In this document: one piece after another, positions 52,214 to 61,791 of the stretch
Layout: every line of letters begins with the position of its first letter
How positions within the stretch are numbered: the stretch's first letter is position 1
Source: CADEEX01 sp964577955
GTDB lineage: Bacteria; Acidobacteriota; Vicinamibacteria; Vicinamibacterales; CAVVIG01
Assembly (NCBI GenBank): GCA_964577955.1
Contig: CAZOAZ010000021.1
Location: 1-64,000, forward strand
Length of the DNA: 64,000 bases
Direction: 5' to 3'
Translations under genes and position numbers: made by a program
Notes under the pieces: model-generated
Database searches by the model: none
Seen by the model: only the letters and a program-made list of their open reading frames with translations
Told to the model about the DNA's origin: nothing

Positions 52214-55200
52214 GTGCATCATCTGATCGATTTCTCACTCCGCAACAAGTTCCTGGTGTTGATTGTCACCGCCGTGATGATCGGCGTCGGATTCTATTCG
52301 ATGACCCGTCTCCCGATCGACGCGGTCCCCGACGTGACGCCGAATCAGGTGCTGATTCTGACGCAGGCGCCTGGCCTCGGCCCCGTCGAAGTCGAGCGAT
52401 TTATCACCTTTCCGGTCGAGACTGCGATGAGCGGTTTGCCGGGCATCACCGATATCCGGTCCGTCTCTCGCTTTGGTCTCTCGTCGGTCTACGTCTATTT
52501 CAACGAGCAGACGGATATCTACTTTGCCCGTCGATTGGTGTTGGAGCGGCTGCCCGATGCGCGCGAAGCGATCCCGGCCGGATTTGGCTCGCCGACGATG
52601 GGGCCAATCACCACCGGCCTTGGCGAAATCTACCAATTCGAAGTGCGTGGCAACGGGATGCCCTTGATGGACCTGCGGAGCATTCTGGAATGGGACATCG
52701 CGTTCAAGCTCCGGTCAGTCCCCGGCGTGGTCGAAGTGAACTCCTACGGCGGAGAGCTAAAAACGTACGAGGTGCAACTAGATCCCGAGAAGCTGGTGTC
52801 CTTCAATGTGTCACTGGAGACTGTGTTCGAGGCGCTCGAACGGAACAACGCCAATGCCGGTGGGGCATATATCGAGCGCGCGCAAGAGCAATACGTGATT
52901 CGCGGCGAAGGACTCGTCGAGCGCATCTCTGACATCGACAACATCGTCGTCTCGGCCGAGCGGGGCACACCGGTCTACGTCAAGAATCTTGGCCAGACGG
53001 TGTTGGCGCCCCGAGTACGCCAGGGGGCGGTGACTCGCGATGGCCGAGGAGAGGTGGTCACCGGTGTCGTCATGATGTTGATGGGCGAGAACTCGCGCGT
53101 TGTCGCGCAACGGATTGCCGACGAACTCGAGGTGATCAAGCCGACGTTGCCAAAGGGCGTCGAGATCGAGACGTTCTACGACCGCACAGCGCTCGTGCGA
53201 AAGACGATCTCGACCGTCGAGAAGAACCTGTTCGAGGGTGGCGTCCTTGTGATTGCGGTTCTCCTTCTCCTACTCGGTAACGTCCGTGGCGGGCTCATTG
53301 TCGCGTCGGCGATTCCTCTCTCCATGCTGTTTGCTTTCACCGGCATGGTCCAGGCAGGGCTGTCCGGCAACTTGATGAGTCTCGGCGCCATCGACTTTGG
53401 ACTGATCGTCGATGGCTCCGTGGTCATGATTGAGAACATCGTGCGCAAGGTGAGCGAGCGTCATGGGCCCGGCACCACGCGCGAAGACGTGATTCGCGAG
53501 GCAGGCCGCGAGGTCGCGCGGCCGATCTTCTTCGCGGTCCTGATCATCATGATCGTTTACCTGCCGATCCTGACGCTCGAGGGCGTCGAGGGGAAGATGT
53601 TTCGGCCGATGGCACTCACAGTGGTGTTTGCGTTGGTGGGATCGCTGATTCTGGCGCTGACGGTCATGCCGGTACTCGCGTCGTTGCTGTTCCGCGGCAA
53701 GGTGAGCGAGCACGAACCCCGACTCGTGCACTGGCTCAAGACGCGCTATCGACCGATCCTGTCGCGGACCCTGGCTCATCCCGGGCTCACGGCGGCCATC
53801 GCCGGTGGCATTTTCGCGCTGTCGATGCTTCTCGTGCCCCTCATGGGCACCGAATTCATCCCGAAGCTTGATGAGGGGACGTTAGCCATTCAGGCGTGGC
53901 GGCTGCCCAGCGTGTCGCTCACCGAGTCCATCAAGAGCACGACGCTGATCGAAAAGATTCTGAAGCAGTTCCCGGAGGTCGTGTCGGTGGTTTCCCGGAC
54001 CGGTCAGGCAGAAATCCCCACCGATCCCATGGGTGTGGAAACCAGCGACATCTTCGTGATGTTGAAAGACCACAGCGAGTGGACGACGGCTACGAATCGC
54101 GAGGGGCTGGTCGCGGCCTTCGACGAGGCGCTGGACAAAGCGGTACCTGGAAACGTCTTTAGTTATTCACAACCAATCGAGTTACGTGTCCAAGAGCTCA
54201 TCGCGGGTGTTCGCTCAGACCTCGCCATCACGCTGTTTGGGGACGATCTTGACCAACTGCGTCGAATCGGCAACGACATCACGCGGGTTGTTCAAGGCGT
54301 GCCCGGTGCGGCCGACGCGAAGCTCGAACAGACGAGCGGACTCCCATTCCTTCGTATCAAGATTCGCCGCGACGAGATCGCCCGGTACGGCATCAACGCC
54401 TCGCAAGTGCTGGACGTGGTGCAGACGATCGGGGGGCGCACGGTCGGTGAAGTACTCGAGGGGCAACGCCGGTTCGCCATTCAGGCACGATTCACACCCG
54501 AGTCCAGAGCGGACATCGACCGCCTGCGGAATCTGAAAGTCCAGGATCAGCAGGGCCGCATGATTCCCCTGTCGCAGCTCGCCGATATCGTCACGGAGGA
54601 GGGTCCGGCACAAATCAGCCGTGACAATATCCACCGCCGCATTGCGATCGAAGCGAACGTGCGTGGCCGCGACTTGGGCAGCTTCGTCGCCGATGTGCAG
54701 CGCGCCGTCGCCGCGCAGATCACACTCCCTGCTGGCTACTACGTCGAGTACGGCGGGCAGTTCGAAAACCTCGAGCGCGCGACCCAGCGACTGGTGCTGG
54801 TTGTGCCAGTGGCTCTCTTCCTGATTTTTGTGCTGCTCTATACCACGTTCAACGCCATCAGGCCCGCACTGCTGATTTACTTCAACATTCCGATCGCAGC
54901 GACGGGTGGCGTTGTGGCGCTCTTCCTCCGCGGCATGCCATTCAGCATTTCGGCAGCCGTCGGGTTTATTGCGCTGTTTGGCGTGGCCGTCCTCAATGGC
55001 GTGGTGATGGTGTCGTACTTCGTCGAGCTGCGTCACCAGGGCAGGAACGTCAATGACGCCGTTCGCGAGGGCGCGGAACTGCGGCTGCGTCCGGTCCTCA
55101 TGACGGCACTGGTCGCTGGCCTGGGATTCGTGCCAATGGCATTGGCCACGAGTGCGGGTGCCGAGGTGCAGCGCCCGTTGGCGACGGTGGTCATCGGCGG

Positions 55201-55288
55201 CCTGATTACGTCCACAACATTGACGCTGCTCGTTCTCCCGGCTTTGTACCGGTGGTTTGAACGAGACGCTCCAGAGATCGAGATCTAA
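52214..55288 (+). CDS. czcA: CzcA-type heavy-metal RND pump (system 2)
   Basis: A 1024-residue HME-RND pump. Motifs: LPIDAVPDVTPNQVLILTQ, TM4 DFGLIVDGSVVMIEN and the final LYRWFERD. The GTG at 52214 gives the standard N-terminus (HLIDFSLRNKF). As in system 1, the DFGxxVDG form indicates divalent Zn/Co/Cd-type substrates. It is followed ten bases later by the PII-like gene. Confidence 0.96.
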   Translation: MHHLIDFSLRNKFLVLIVTAVMIGVGFYSMTRLPIDAVPDVTPNQVLILTQAPGLGPVEVERFITFPVETAMSGLPGITDIRSVSRFGLSSVYVYFNEQTDIYFARRLVLERLPDAREAIPAGFGSPTMGPITTGLGEIYQFEVRGNGMPLMDLRSILEWDIAFKLRSVPGVVEVNSYGGELKTYEVQLDPEKLVSFNVSLETVFEALERNNANAGGAYIERAQEQYVIRGEGLVERISDIDNIVVSAERGTPVYVKNLGQTVLAPRVRQGAVTRDGRGEVVTGVVMMLMGENSRVVAQRIADELEVIKPTLPKGVEIETFYDRTALVRKTISTVEKNLFEGGVLVIAVLLLLLGNVRGGLIVASAIPLSMLFAFTGMVQAGLSGNLMSLGAIDFGLIVDGSVVMIENIVRKVSERHGPGTTREDVIREAGREVARPIFFAVLIIMIVYLPILTLEGVEGKMFRPMALTVVFALVGSLILALTVMPVLASLLFRGKVSEHEPRLVHWLKTRYRPILSRTLAHPGLTAAIAGGIFALSMLLVPLMGTEFIPKLDEGTLAIQAWRLPSVSLTESIKSTTLIEKILKQFPEVVSVVSRTGQAEIPTDPMGVETSDIFVMLKDHSEWTTATNREGLVAAFDEALDKAVPGNVFSYSQPIELRVQELIAGVRSDLAITLFGDDLDQLRRIGNDITRVVQGVPGAADAKLEQTSGLPFLRIKIRRDEIARYGINASQVLDVVQTIGGRTVGEVLEGQRRFAIQARFTPESRADIDRLRNLKVQDQQGRMIPLSQLADIVTEEGPAQISRDNIHRRIAIEANVRGRDLGSFVADVQRAVAAQITLPAGYYVEYGGQFENLERATQRLVLVVPVALFLIFVLLYTTFNAIRPALLIYFNIPIAATGGVVALFLRGMPFSISAAVGFIALFGVAVLNGVVMVSYFVELRHQGRNVNDAVREGAELRLRPVLMTALVAGLGFVPMALATSAGAEVQRPLATVVIGGLITSTTLTLLVLPALYRWFERDAPEIEI

Positions 55289-55297
55289 GGGGGTCGT

Positions 55298-55630
55298 ATG
55301 CATGAGATCAAGGCAGTGGTACGAGCGGATCGTCTCGAGGCGATTGTGCACGCGTTGCACGCGATCCCCAATCTGCCTGGCATCACCGTATCGATTGTGC
55401 GTGGGATCGGAAGGTGGCGAGACCCTCAAAAGCCAAACGGCCCGGAGTACGGCGATGTGTCGATGGCAAAGCTGGAGACGGTCGTGCCCGACGAGATGGT
55501 CGACCTCGTCATCGCAACGGTCCGTCGGGCGGGGTACACCGGACGCGCCGGCGACGGAAAGATCTTCGTGTCCGACGTTCACCGAGCGATCAACATTCGC
55601 GATGACGCCGAGGGCGCTGCGATTTTGTGA
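55298..55630 (+). CDS. PII-like regulatory protein
   Basis: A 110-residue PII-family protein: HEIKAVVRADRLEAIVHAL at the start, a T-loop that reads WRDPQKPNGPEYGD and thus lacks the usual Tyr-modification context, and the conserved C-terminal half with GYTGRAGDGKIFVSDV. PII variants of this kind (PII-NG) are known to sit beside heavy-metal RND genes. It probably binds nucleotides and adjusts pump activity. Ten bases separate it from czcA. Confidence 0.9.
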   Translation: MHEIKAVVRADRLEAIVHALHAIPNLPGITVSIVRGIGRWRDPQKPNGPEYGDVSMAKLETVVPDEMVDLVIATVRRAGYTGRAGDGKIFVSDVHRAINIRDDAEGAAIL

Positions 55631-55672
55631 CGGTGTCTGTTCTTTCGAGGCAGGCTGGCAACCGACGCAAGC

Positions 55673-55822
55673 ATGAACTTGATGGGGCCTCGGGCCGGGC
55701 GGTCAGTGAAACAACGCAATCAGGACGAACGCTTCGAATGGGACATTGCCGTGGCAATCGTGCTCGCTCTTTTGATCATGTTCGCCATCGTCGCGGCGGA
55801 GTCACTCGGACTATTGAGGTAG
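55673..55822 (+). CDS. 49-residue single-TM protein
   Basis: One TM helix (AVAIVLALLIMFAIVAAESL) after the head KQRNQDERFEWD. This head matches the protein at 46694 (KPRNPDERFEWD), so the two operons share a conserved microprotein. The start could be the ATG at 55673 or the GTG at 55706, which aligns exactly with its paralogue. Confidence 0.7.
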   Translation: MNLMGPRAGRSVKQRNQDERFEWDIAVAIVLALLIMFAIVAAESLGLLR

Positions 55823-55894
55823 TCGAATCCTCGCGCGTCCACTGACGCGGTCCACGCTAGTTTGAGTCGTCGGCGGCGATGAAGGGCTAATGTG

Positions 55895-56467
55895 ATGGCC
55901 AAGAGAAACAGGATCGTCAGACTTTCTCGCCTACGCTTGACCCGACCTCCGAGATCGACACGCGCCTGGTGGCCATGGTGTGTCGTCGCCATCGGCGCAA
56001 TTGGGCTGGGATTCGCGATCGTTCGGTCGGTTGTCCGACAAGACAACTGGTTGCAATGGCGCCAGTCGCTGGAACAACAGGCAGCCGGTTTTGCCTGGCC
56101 TCCATGGGAGCGGCAGTGGCCCGCGCTGCCGCTCTCGCCACGAACATCAGGCGATTTCTCGGGACCCTACGCATTTGCCGCGCTTCATGTTCTTGAGTTG
56201 CGCCACATTCCGTGCTTCTGCGGCTGCGAGCGGCAGGGCCACAAGAGCAATGCGGACTGCTATCTGCGTGGCATGACGCCGAGTGGAATGCCGATCTGGG
56301 ACGACCATTCGTTCACCTGCGCGACCTCTGTAAACGTAACGCGCGAGGTAGCGCTGATGATGAAAGCGGGACGGCCTTTATCGGAGATCAGACGCGAGAT
56401 CGAAGCTCATCACAGAGGTGGGAGAATGTCACCGCCGCCGGTCCTGACGAGCGCGACCACGCGATGA
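55895..56467 (+). CDS. PCYCGC-type Cys-motif protein, membrane anchored
   Basis: A basic N-terminus and one TM helix (WWPWCVVAIGAIGLGFAIV) precede an extracytoplasmic domain with HIPCFCGCERQGHKSNADCY, then DDHSFTCATS and GRPLSEIRREIEAHH. This is the PCYCGC family layout, with Phe in place of the Tyr. The domain has five Cys and several His and is thought to bind metal; its function is unknown. It follows the PII-like and microprotein genes in the second czc operon. Confidence 0.82.
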   Translation: MAKRNRIVRLSRLRLTRPPRSTRAWWPWCVVAIGAIGLGFAIVRSVVRQDNWLQWRQSLEQQAAGFAWPPWERQWPALPLSPRTSGDFSGPYAFAALHVLELRHIPCFCGCERQGHKSNADCYLRGMTPSGMPIWDDHSFTCATSVNVTREVALMMKAGRPLSEIRREIEAHHRGGRMSPPPVLTSATTR

Positions 56468-56503
56468 TCGGGTTCTGAGTGATCTCGAAAGCAGAAGAGC
56501 AGG

Positions 56504-56674
56504 ATGCGAAAGAGAAATGTGAGCGAGACAAAGGCCGACTCGGGGCCATGGGACTTCACGAGGTGGTTGCTGTTGGCGCTCCTCATTGTGGGGATCGCAT
56601 TGGCGGTGCTGGCGGCGTGGCCCCGAGAACTGGACACGGAGATGAAAGAACACTTCGATATCGAACACAAATAG
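56504..56674 (+). CDS. 56-residue single-TM protein
   Basis: The protein has a polar head ending in SGPWDFTRW, one TM helix (LLLALLIVGIALAVLAAW) and a His/Glu-rich tail (EMKEHFDIEHK). The layout resembles the microproteins at 46694 and 55673, with WD before the TM, but direct homology is uncertain. It is the last gene of the second czc operon. AGCAGG precedes the ATG. Confidence 0.55.
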   Translation: MRKRNVSETKADSGPWDFTRWLLLALLIVGIALAVLAAWPRELDTEMKEHFDIEHK

Positions 56675-56733
56675 AGAACTGTCTGCGGCTGCGAATTTGT
56701 AAGCTGAAGTATGAAGCGGAGGCCGCGGATTGA

Positions 56734-57472
56734 TCATGAGACGTGGAAACGGACGCTCACGCCGATTGAAAGAAGTATTGGGGAGGCGTGCTCCCCGTGG
56801 TCCCCTTGCCAGCACTTCCGTCGATCTGCAGGTTTCGTCCGATCAGCCATCCGAGGCCCGCGTCGAGGATGACCGCGTTTCCAGCATCCGCGCCTTCCGG
56901 AGTCTGGACGCCGATATCCACGAACGGATTGATCATCTTGTCGACGTTGAAATGGTTCAGCGTGAGCGCAAACAGACCGGCAAAGAATCCCCCACTCGCA
57001 TCGTCTTCATACAAGGCCACGCCCGCATTGGGATTGAGCGAGAGTCGCGAGGTCAGGTCCCAATCTGCGGCCAGTCGCAGATCGCCTGTGGTGTGAAACT
57101 TGACGCCGAATGATGCGGGGCGAAGGCAGTGGTCGACTCGAGCCCGAGTCGACCATCGTCAAGGTGTTGCCTTCGAGGCGCGTCTCCCAACGATCGGTGA
57201 GTCCCATTCGAACTAACGTGAAGACGGTGCGTTCATCGTCTCCACCGGCATCGCGAAGTTCGTACTGCAATCCGGCTTCGAATTGCAACCAGCCGCGGCC
57301 AATCACGCTGCTCCCATCCGCGATTCCAGGTCGATCCGGGTCGATCAAATCCTCGCCTGGGGCGGAACCTGGCGATGTCGCGGCAGCCGGTGTCCGAGCT
57401 CAGACATCGGCCGCGCCCAAAGACAGTCAGGCGATCCCCAAGGCGGCCAGTCGTTCTCCATAGGGTCCGTTC
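56734..57472 (-). pseudogene. Broken copy of the outer-membrane barrel gene at 43011
   Basis: The sequence matches the gene at 43011 in pieces: IDPDRPGIADGSSVIGRG, RWETRLEGNTL, then a different frame with FHTTGDLRLAADWDLTSRLSLN and NPFVDIGVQTPEGA. About 35 codons are deleted in the middle, frame changes occur near 57110 and near 56775, and two TGA stops interrupt the signal-peptide region. It stands at the same relative place (antisense behind a metal operon) as a relic of a duplicated cluster. Confidence 0.85.
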
Positions 57473-57524
57473 ATGGTGTGCTGAGCACTTGCTGGGATGC
57501 GGAACATCGTCCATCGGTTGACCA

Positions 57525-58064
57525 GTCATCGCGGAGACGATCGAGCAAACGACAGCCATGGCCGCGGTTGAGATGGGACGTCGGATTGCGTTCGCCACCG
57601 CCATCATCATGGCGGTCTTCCTGCCGCTCTTCAGCATGGCAGGTATCGAAGGCCGGATGTACCAACCGTTGGCGGCGGCGCTCATCGCCGCGGTTGGCGC
57701 GTCGTTGGTCCTGGCCTTGACCGTCGTGCCCGTGCTCGGTTGGTGTCTTTCTCCGTGCGCACACGCACGGTCAGAGTGAAGACGTGTGGCTCATACGAAT
57801 TGTCAACGCCGCGTACGCGCCGCTCCTGAATGTCTGCCTGCGGCGCCCACGCTCGGTCATCGCGCTCGCCGTGGCGATCACGGTGCCTATCCTGTTTTTG
57901 GGGGCACGGGTCGGCTCGGACTTCATGCCTCAGCTCGATGAAGGGCGGCTGCTGCTGCAGACGATTCTTCCGCCCGAAGCCTCGTTGGAGGAGGTCGATC
58001 GTCTCAACCACCGCGTCGAGGATTTGTTGCGAGATTTTCCTGAAGTCGATGATGTCGTCCGACG
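57525..58064 (+). pseudogene. Remnant of an HME-RND pump gene
   Basis: Fragment of a CzcA/CusA-type gene covering TM5-6 (RIAFATAIIMAVFLPLFSMAG, LVLALTVVPVLGWCLSP) and the start of the second half (GSDFMPQLDEGRLLLQT). A one-base insertion at about 57775 shifts the frame, and the coding sequence stops in DDVVRR at ~58064, where transposase sequence begins. Neither the start nor the rest of the gene remains. Confidence 0.85.
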
Positions 58065-58592
58065 AACCCGCGCTGGCGCGTTCCCTGCAGAGTGTCGCAA
58101 TGACGGTCTGCGATTCCCAGTGGCGGCAGGGCGTGTGGTCGTGCAGCCGGGCGCCGCGGGGACTGCGGCCGTACCGGCGCAACAGGTCGGTCGTCACGCC
58201 GCACTCGTCGAGAAATACGTAGTGCCGTGCATCGTTTACTGGCTGCGCGGCGCGCCAGATGGTCGCCAACGCCGCGGTGGTCGGCAACGCGGCCCGCAGC
58301 TCGGCGAGTGTCGCATCGGCCTGCGCGGTCACCAGCGCGCGGAGGCGATCTTCTTGCCCCGCCAACACCCGCCCTGAAACTTCGTCTGCAGATGCGGCGC
58401 GAACGCACCCGTCTCCCGCTGGCGCTGCTTCAGCGCATCCACCCACGCCCGACTGACGTGGTATCGGGCCGCGAGCTCCTTCGACGTCAGCCCCACGTCC
58501 GCATCCGCGATGACGCGCTCTCGCAAATCCATCGAGTACGCGGCCGCCATGTGTACCTCATGGTCGAGAGAAGTACCATGCTCGCGTACTGA
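58065..58592 (-). mobile_element. Decayed IS630-type transposase
   Basis: Minus-strand N-terminal part: SMDLRERVIADADVGLTSKE and ARYHVSRAWVDALKQRQ, an IS630-type helix-turn-helix from the ATG at 58550. In another frame follow VFLDECGVTTDLLRRYGR and DHTPCRHWESQTVIATL. A frameshift near 58376 and a lost central part of about 40 residues show that it is inactive. It separates the RND remnant from the ATPase scrap. Exact element ends are not resolved. Confidence 0.8.
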
Positions 58593-58602
58593 GTACAAGT
58601 TG

Positions 58603-58726
58603 AAAACGCTCGCCCCGGCCGTCGTGCGAGTCGGGAAGCAGGGAAGATCGTCGAGGCCGGAACTAGCCGATGTCGCGATCGGGACGCTTTTCAGCGTGCG
58701 GCATGGCGAGAGGATCGCGCTCGATC
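58603..58726 (+). pseudogene. Scrap of a CadA-type ATPase gene
   Basis: The translation LKTLAPAVVRV, a frame slip, then ADVAIGTLFSVRHGERIALD lines up with LMALAPPVVRV and EVIVGTLFSVRPGEKVPLD of the ATPase at 44472. Only ~40 codons of the actuator domain remain. Its second half underlies, antisense, the last codons of the ATPase gene at 58663. Confidence 0.75.
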
Positions 58727-61107
58727 GACGAGTCCTTTGCAGGACTCGCGATCACGATCTCGTAGCGCAGCAGTCGCAGAGCATTGCCGACGACGACGAG
58801 CGTGCTGCCTTCGTGCACGAACACGGCCGGACCGATCCCGACGATGCCTGTCGTGGTAGCCAAGATGAGGAGTGCAATGACGGCCATCGAGAGCCACAGG
58901 TTCTGCCGAATGATCGTCCGTGCCTGACGAGACAGCCCGATGGCAAATGGAAGGCGTCCAAGGTCGTCAGCCATGAGCGCGACATCCGCCGTTTCGAGCG
59001 CGGCTGCGGTCCCCGCGCCGCCCATGGCGATCCCGACGGTCGCTTGCGCCAATGCGGGTGCATCATTGACGCCGTCACCGACCATCGCTACCGCGCCGTG
59101 GCGAGCTAATAACTCTTCGATCGCCGTGACCTTCGCCTCGGGTAACAGTTCGGCGCGCACTTCATCGACACCAACCTCGCGTCCGATCGCTTCACCCACA
59201 CTGCGATGGTCACCCGTCAACATCACCAACGGCGCCACGCCGAGACGGCGAATCTGGTCAAGGATGCGGCGCACGTCGGACCGCGGTTGGTCTGCCATGC
59301 CGAGTACGCCGAGCCATCGGTCCTCGCGCCGCACTAACATGACGCTGCGCCCCGCGTCTTGCAAGTGGTTCACGGTGCTCTGCACATCGACCGGAATCTG
59401 GGCATTGGCTTCAGTGAACATGCGAACGTTTCCGATCTCGACCCGTCGCCCGGCGACGCTGGCGCGTATCCCGCGCCCAGTCACGCTCTCCACCGAATCC
59501 GCCAGCTCGCGCGGGATCTGCTCCGCGTCGGCTTTGCGGACCACGGCATGGGCGAGTGGATGCTGCGACTGACGCTCGACGGCGGCAGCCACACGTAGGA
59601 GTTCTGTCGCCGTCACGCCGTCCGCAGGCACCACATCCGTCACGTCCGGTTGCCCGCTTGTGAGCGTTCCGGTCTTGTCGAGCGCTAGCGCCCGAATCAT
59701 CCCGAGGTTCTCCAAATGAACGCCGCCCTTCACGAGCACGCCTCGCCGGGCCGCGCGAGCGATGCCGGCCAGCACGGTCGCCGGCGTGCCCAACGCAAGC
59801 GCGCAGGGGGAAGCGGCCACGAGAAGTGCCATCCCACGATAGAAGCCCGTACTCCAGGTCCAGAGCCCCAACAGCGCCGGCACCGCCATCAAGACAACGT
59901 CCGCGGCCAGTACCACCGGTACGAACACACGTTCGAACCGCTCGGTGAACAGCTGCGTCGGCGCTTTGCCGGTCTGCGCTTCTTCGACGAGCTTCATCAC
60001 GCGATCGAGCGTGCGATCGCCTGCGGCACGTGTTGTGAGGATCGTGAGCACGCCCTCGCCATTAATAGTCCCGGCAAAGACTTCATCGTCCGGTCCTTTG
60101 TCCACCGGTACGGATTCTCCGGTGATGGGCGCCTGATTGACGGTCGACTGACCGGCCTGCACCGTGCCGTCAACCGGAATTCGGTCGGCCGGTCGTACCA
60201 CGACAACGTCACCCGCGTTGACGTTCTCGACCGGGATCTCCATGACGTCAGTGCCGCGCTGGACACGCGCGACCGGCGGAGCGAGGTCGGCTAGCGCGCG
60301 AATCGAGGCCCGGGCTTTGCCGAGCGCGTAGTGCTCGAGCGAGTGGGCCAACGAGAACAGGAACAGCAGAAATGCGCCATCAGCCCACTCACCGAGAATC
60401 GCTGCACCGATCGCGGCGAAGAGCATCAGCAGGTCGATGTCGAAGGCGAACTGCCCACGACGCAGCGATGCATACGCGTGGCTGACAAGGTCGAAGCCTC
60501 CAAACGCGTACGAGGCACCGTAGAGCGCCAGCGTCAACGCCGTCCGCCCACTGAAGGTCTGCTCGACCGCAAAGGCCATGACCAGCAGTGCGCCACCGGC
60601 TAGGCTCCACACCAGCTCGCGGTTACGCCGATACCAGGCTAGTGGCGGCGCAGGTGGAGGCGCGGCCTCTTCAACGCCGAAGCGGAGATCGCGAATCGCC
60701 TGTTCGATTTCGCCGGTGGTGACTCGCTCGCGATCGAACTCGATGCGTGCGCGCTCCGCCGGCAGATTGACCGAGACGGCGAGCACGCCATCGATCGCGC
60801 TCAGCGTCCGCTCGATTCGCGGGCCCGCATCTTCACCGGCCACCGCGCGCAAAGCGACAAGGTGGTGACCGATACCCGCGTGGACGTCGGCCCCTGCCGC
60901 CCTGGCAAGCTGCCGGACCTCTTCAGCGGAGATCAAGGCAGGGGCATAGTGCAGGCACAGCTCTGGCTTGCCGTCCAGCTCGCGCACGTGTGTTCGCAGA
61001 ATGCCGCGTCTGGGCGCCAGCAGTGCTTGTAGGCGCGCAACGCAGGCGTCGCGCGCGTCTGGTACTTCGGGCAGCAGGAGTGGAAGGTCGATGCGGAGGG
61101 TGTGCAT
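58663..61107 (-). CDS. P1B-4-type metal-transporting ATPase (SPC motif)
   Basis: An 814-residue metal pump. The N-terminus has two HMA-like folds without CxxC. The TM6 motif is SPC (AASPCALALGTP) instead of CPC, and the last TM has HEGSTLVVVGNALRLL: both are marks of the P1B-4 group (CoaT/CtpD/PfeT; Co, Fe, Ni or Zn). DKTGTL, SQHPLAHAV and GDGVNDAPAL are intact. The last ~27 residues (from SPAKDSS) are encoded antisense to the ATPase scrap at 58603, so the original end was probably lost and replaced. A ferredoxin gene lies upstream on the same strand. Confidence 0.94.
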   Translation of the reverse strand: MHTLRIDLPLLLPEVPDARDACVARLQALLAPRRGILRTHVRELDGKPELCLHYAPALISAEEVRQLARAAGADVHAGIGHHLVALRAVAGEDAGPRIERTLSAIDGVLAVSVNLPAERARIEFDRERVTTGEIEQAIRDLRFGVEEAAPPPAPPLAWYRRNRELVWSLAGGALLVMAFAVEQTFSGRTALTLALYGASYAFGGFDLVSHAYASLRRGQFAFDIDLLMLFAAIGAAILGEWADGAFLLFLFSLAHSLEHYALGKARASIRALADLAPPVARVQRGTDVMEIPVENVNAGDVVVVRPADRIPVDGTVQAGQSTVNQAPITGESVPVDKGPDDEVFAGTINGEGVLTILTTRAAGDRTLDRVMKLVEEAQTGKAPTQLFTERFERVFVPVVLAADVVLMAVPALLGLWTWSTGFYRGMALLVAASPCALALGTPATVLAGIARAARRGVLVKGGVHLENLGMIRALALDKTGTLTSGQPDVTDVVPADGVTATELLRVAAAVERQSQHPLAHAVVRKADAEQIPRELADSVESVTGRGIRASVAGRRVEIGNVRMFTEANAQIPVDVQSTVNHLQDAGRSVMLVRREDRWLGVLGMADQPRSDVRRILDQIRRLGVAPLVMLTGDHRSVGEAIGREVGVDEVRAELLPEAKVTAIEELLARHGAVAMVGDGVNDAPALAQATVGIAMGGAGTAAALETADVALMADDLGRLPFAIGLSRQARTIIRQNLWLSMAVIALLILATTTGIVGIGPAVFVHEGSTLVVVGNALRLLRYEIVIASPAKDSSIERDPLAMPHAEKRPDRDIG

Positions 61108-61258
61108 GTCGTCTCTACGCCGATTGCCTGGGTACGGTCTCCTCAGGCTTCGACTGCCCCCGGTTTTCGAGAGCGGTCTGCGTTTACCACCAGCGAGCTA
61201 AATTGACTCCCTGCGCCGGCCGTCGAGGTTGCCTCGCAATTAAATGGGGAAGTTGATC

Positions 61259-61627
61259 TTAGCGGTGGGCTGCCTGACGATCCGCCGGCGCGAGCGCCAT
61301 CAGGGCGGGATTGGCGTCGATATGCCTCCGTACGATCGCTTCGGCCGCAGCAAACGCCTCGACATCGCCGCTGCGATACGCCGCGTTGGCTTCAATCAGA
61401 TCCTTCTGGCTCACGGGCACTGTGTCGACGCTGTCGTAAATAGCCGCGACGGGGCAGGCTGGAACGCATGCGCCGCAGTCGATGCACTCTTCGGGATGGA
61501 TGTACAGCATCGTCGCCCGCTCAAACTCCGGCTCATCCTTGCGGGGATGGATGCAGTCGACCGGGCAGACATCGACGCAGGCGGTGTCCTTCGTGCCGAT
61601 GCAGGGATCTGTGATGACGAACGGCAT
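61259..61627 (-). CDS. fdxA: 7Fe ferredoxin (3Fe-4S plus 4Fe-4S)
   Basis: A 122-residue ferredoxin of the FdxA type: DPCIGTKDTACVDVCPVDCI at the N-terminus gives the 3Fe-4S site, and CIDCGACVPACP gives the 4Fe-4S site. The C-terminal ~50 residues are helical, as in FdxA proteins. GGAGA precedes the ATG. It is the gene before the P1B-4 ATPase on the minus strand, 151 bases apart, and could be part of an iron or redox link with it. Confidence 0.93.
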   Translation of the reverse strand: MPFVITDPCIGTKDTACVDVCPVDCIHPRKDEPEFERATMLYIHPEECIDCGACVPACPVAAIYDSVDTVPVSQKDLIEANAAYRSGDVEAFAAAEAIVRRHIDANPALMALAPADRQAAHR

Positions 61628-61791
61628 GCGGTCTCCAGTCTATACGAGCATGGGCCCGACGCAGGAAACTGAATCATTGCCAACTTCGAAGTCGGCCAGT
61701 TGCGCCTCGCCAGCGCCGCGATTCTCGTACCCTGTCGACTTGGGTGCCGTACGATTGGAGAAGCGCTCATAACGGCTGAGAGGAGACCCGA

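Noticed and set aside
54215..55582. 455-codon minus-strand frame opposite czcA of system 2
   Set aside because: It mirrors a conserved RND gene codon by codon and has no domain or ribosome site.
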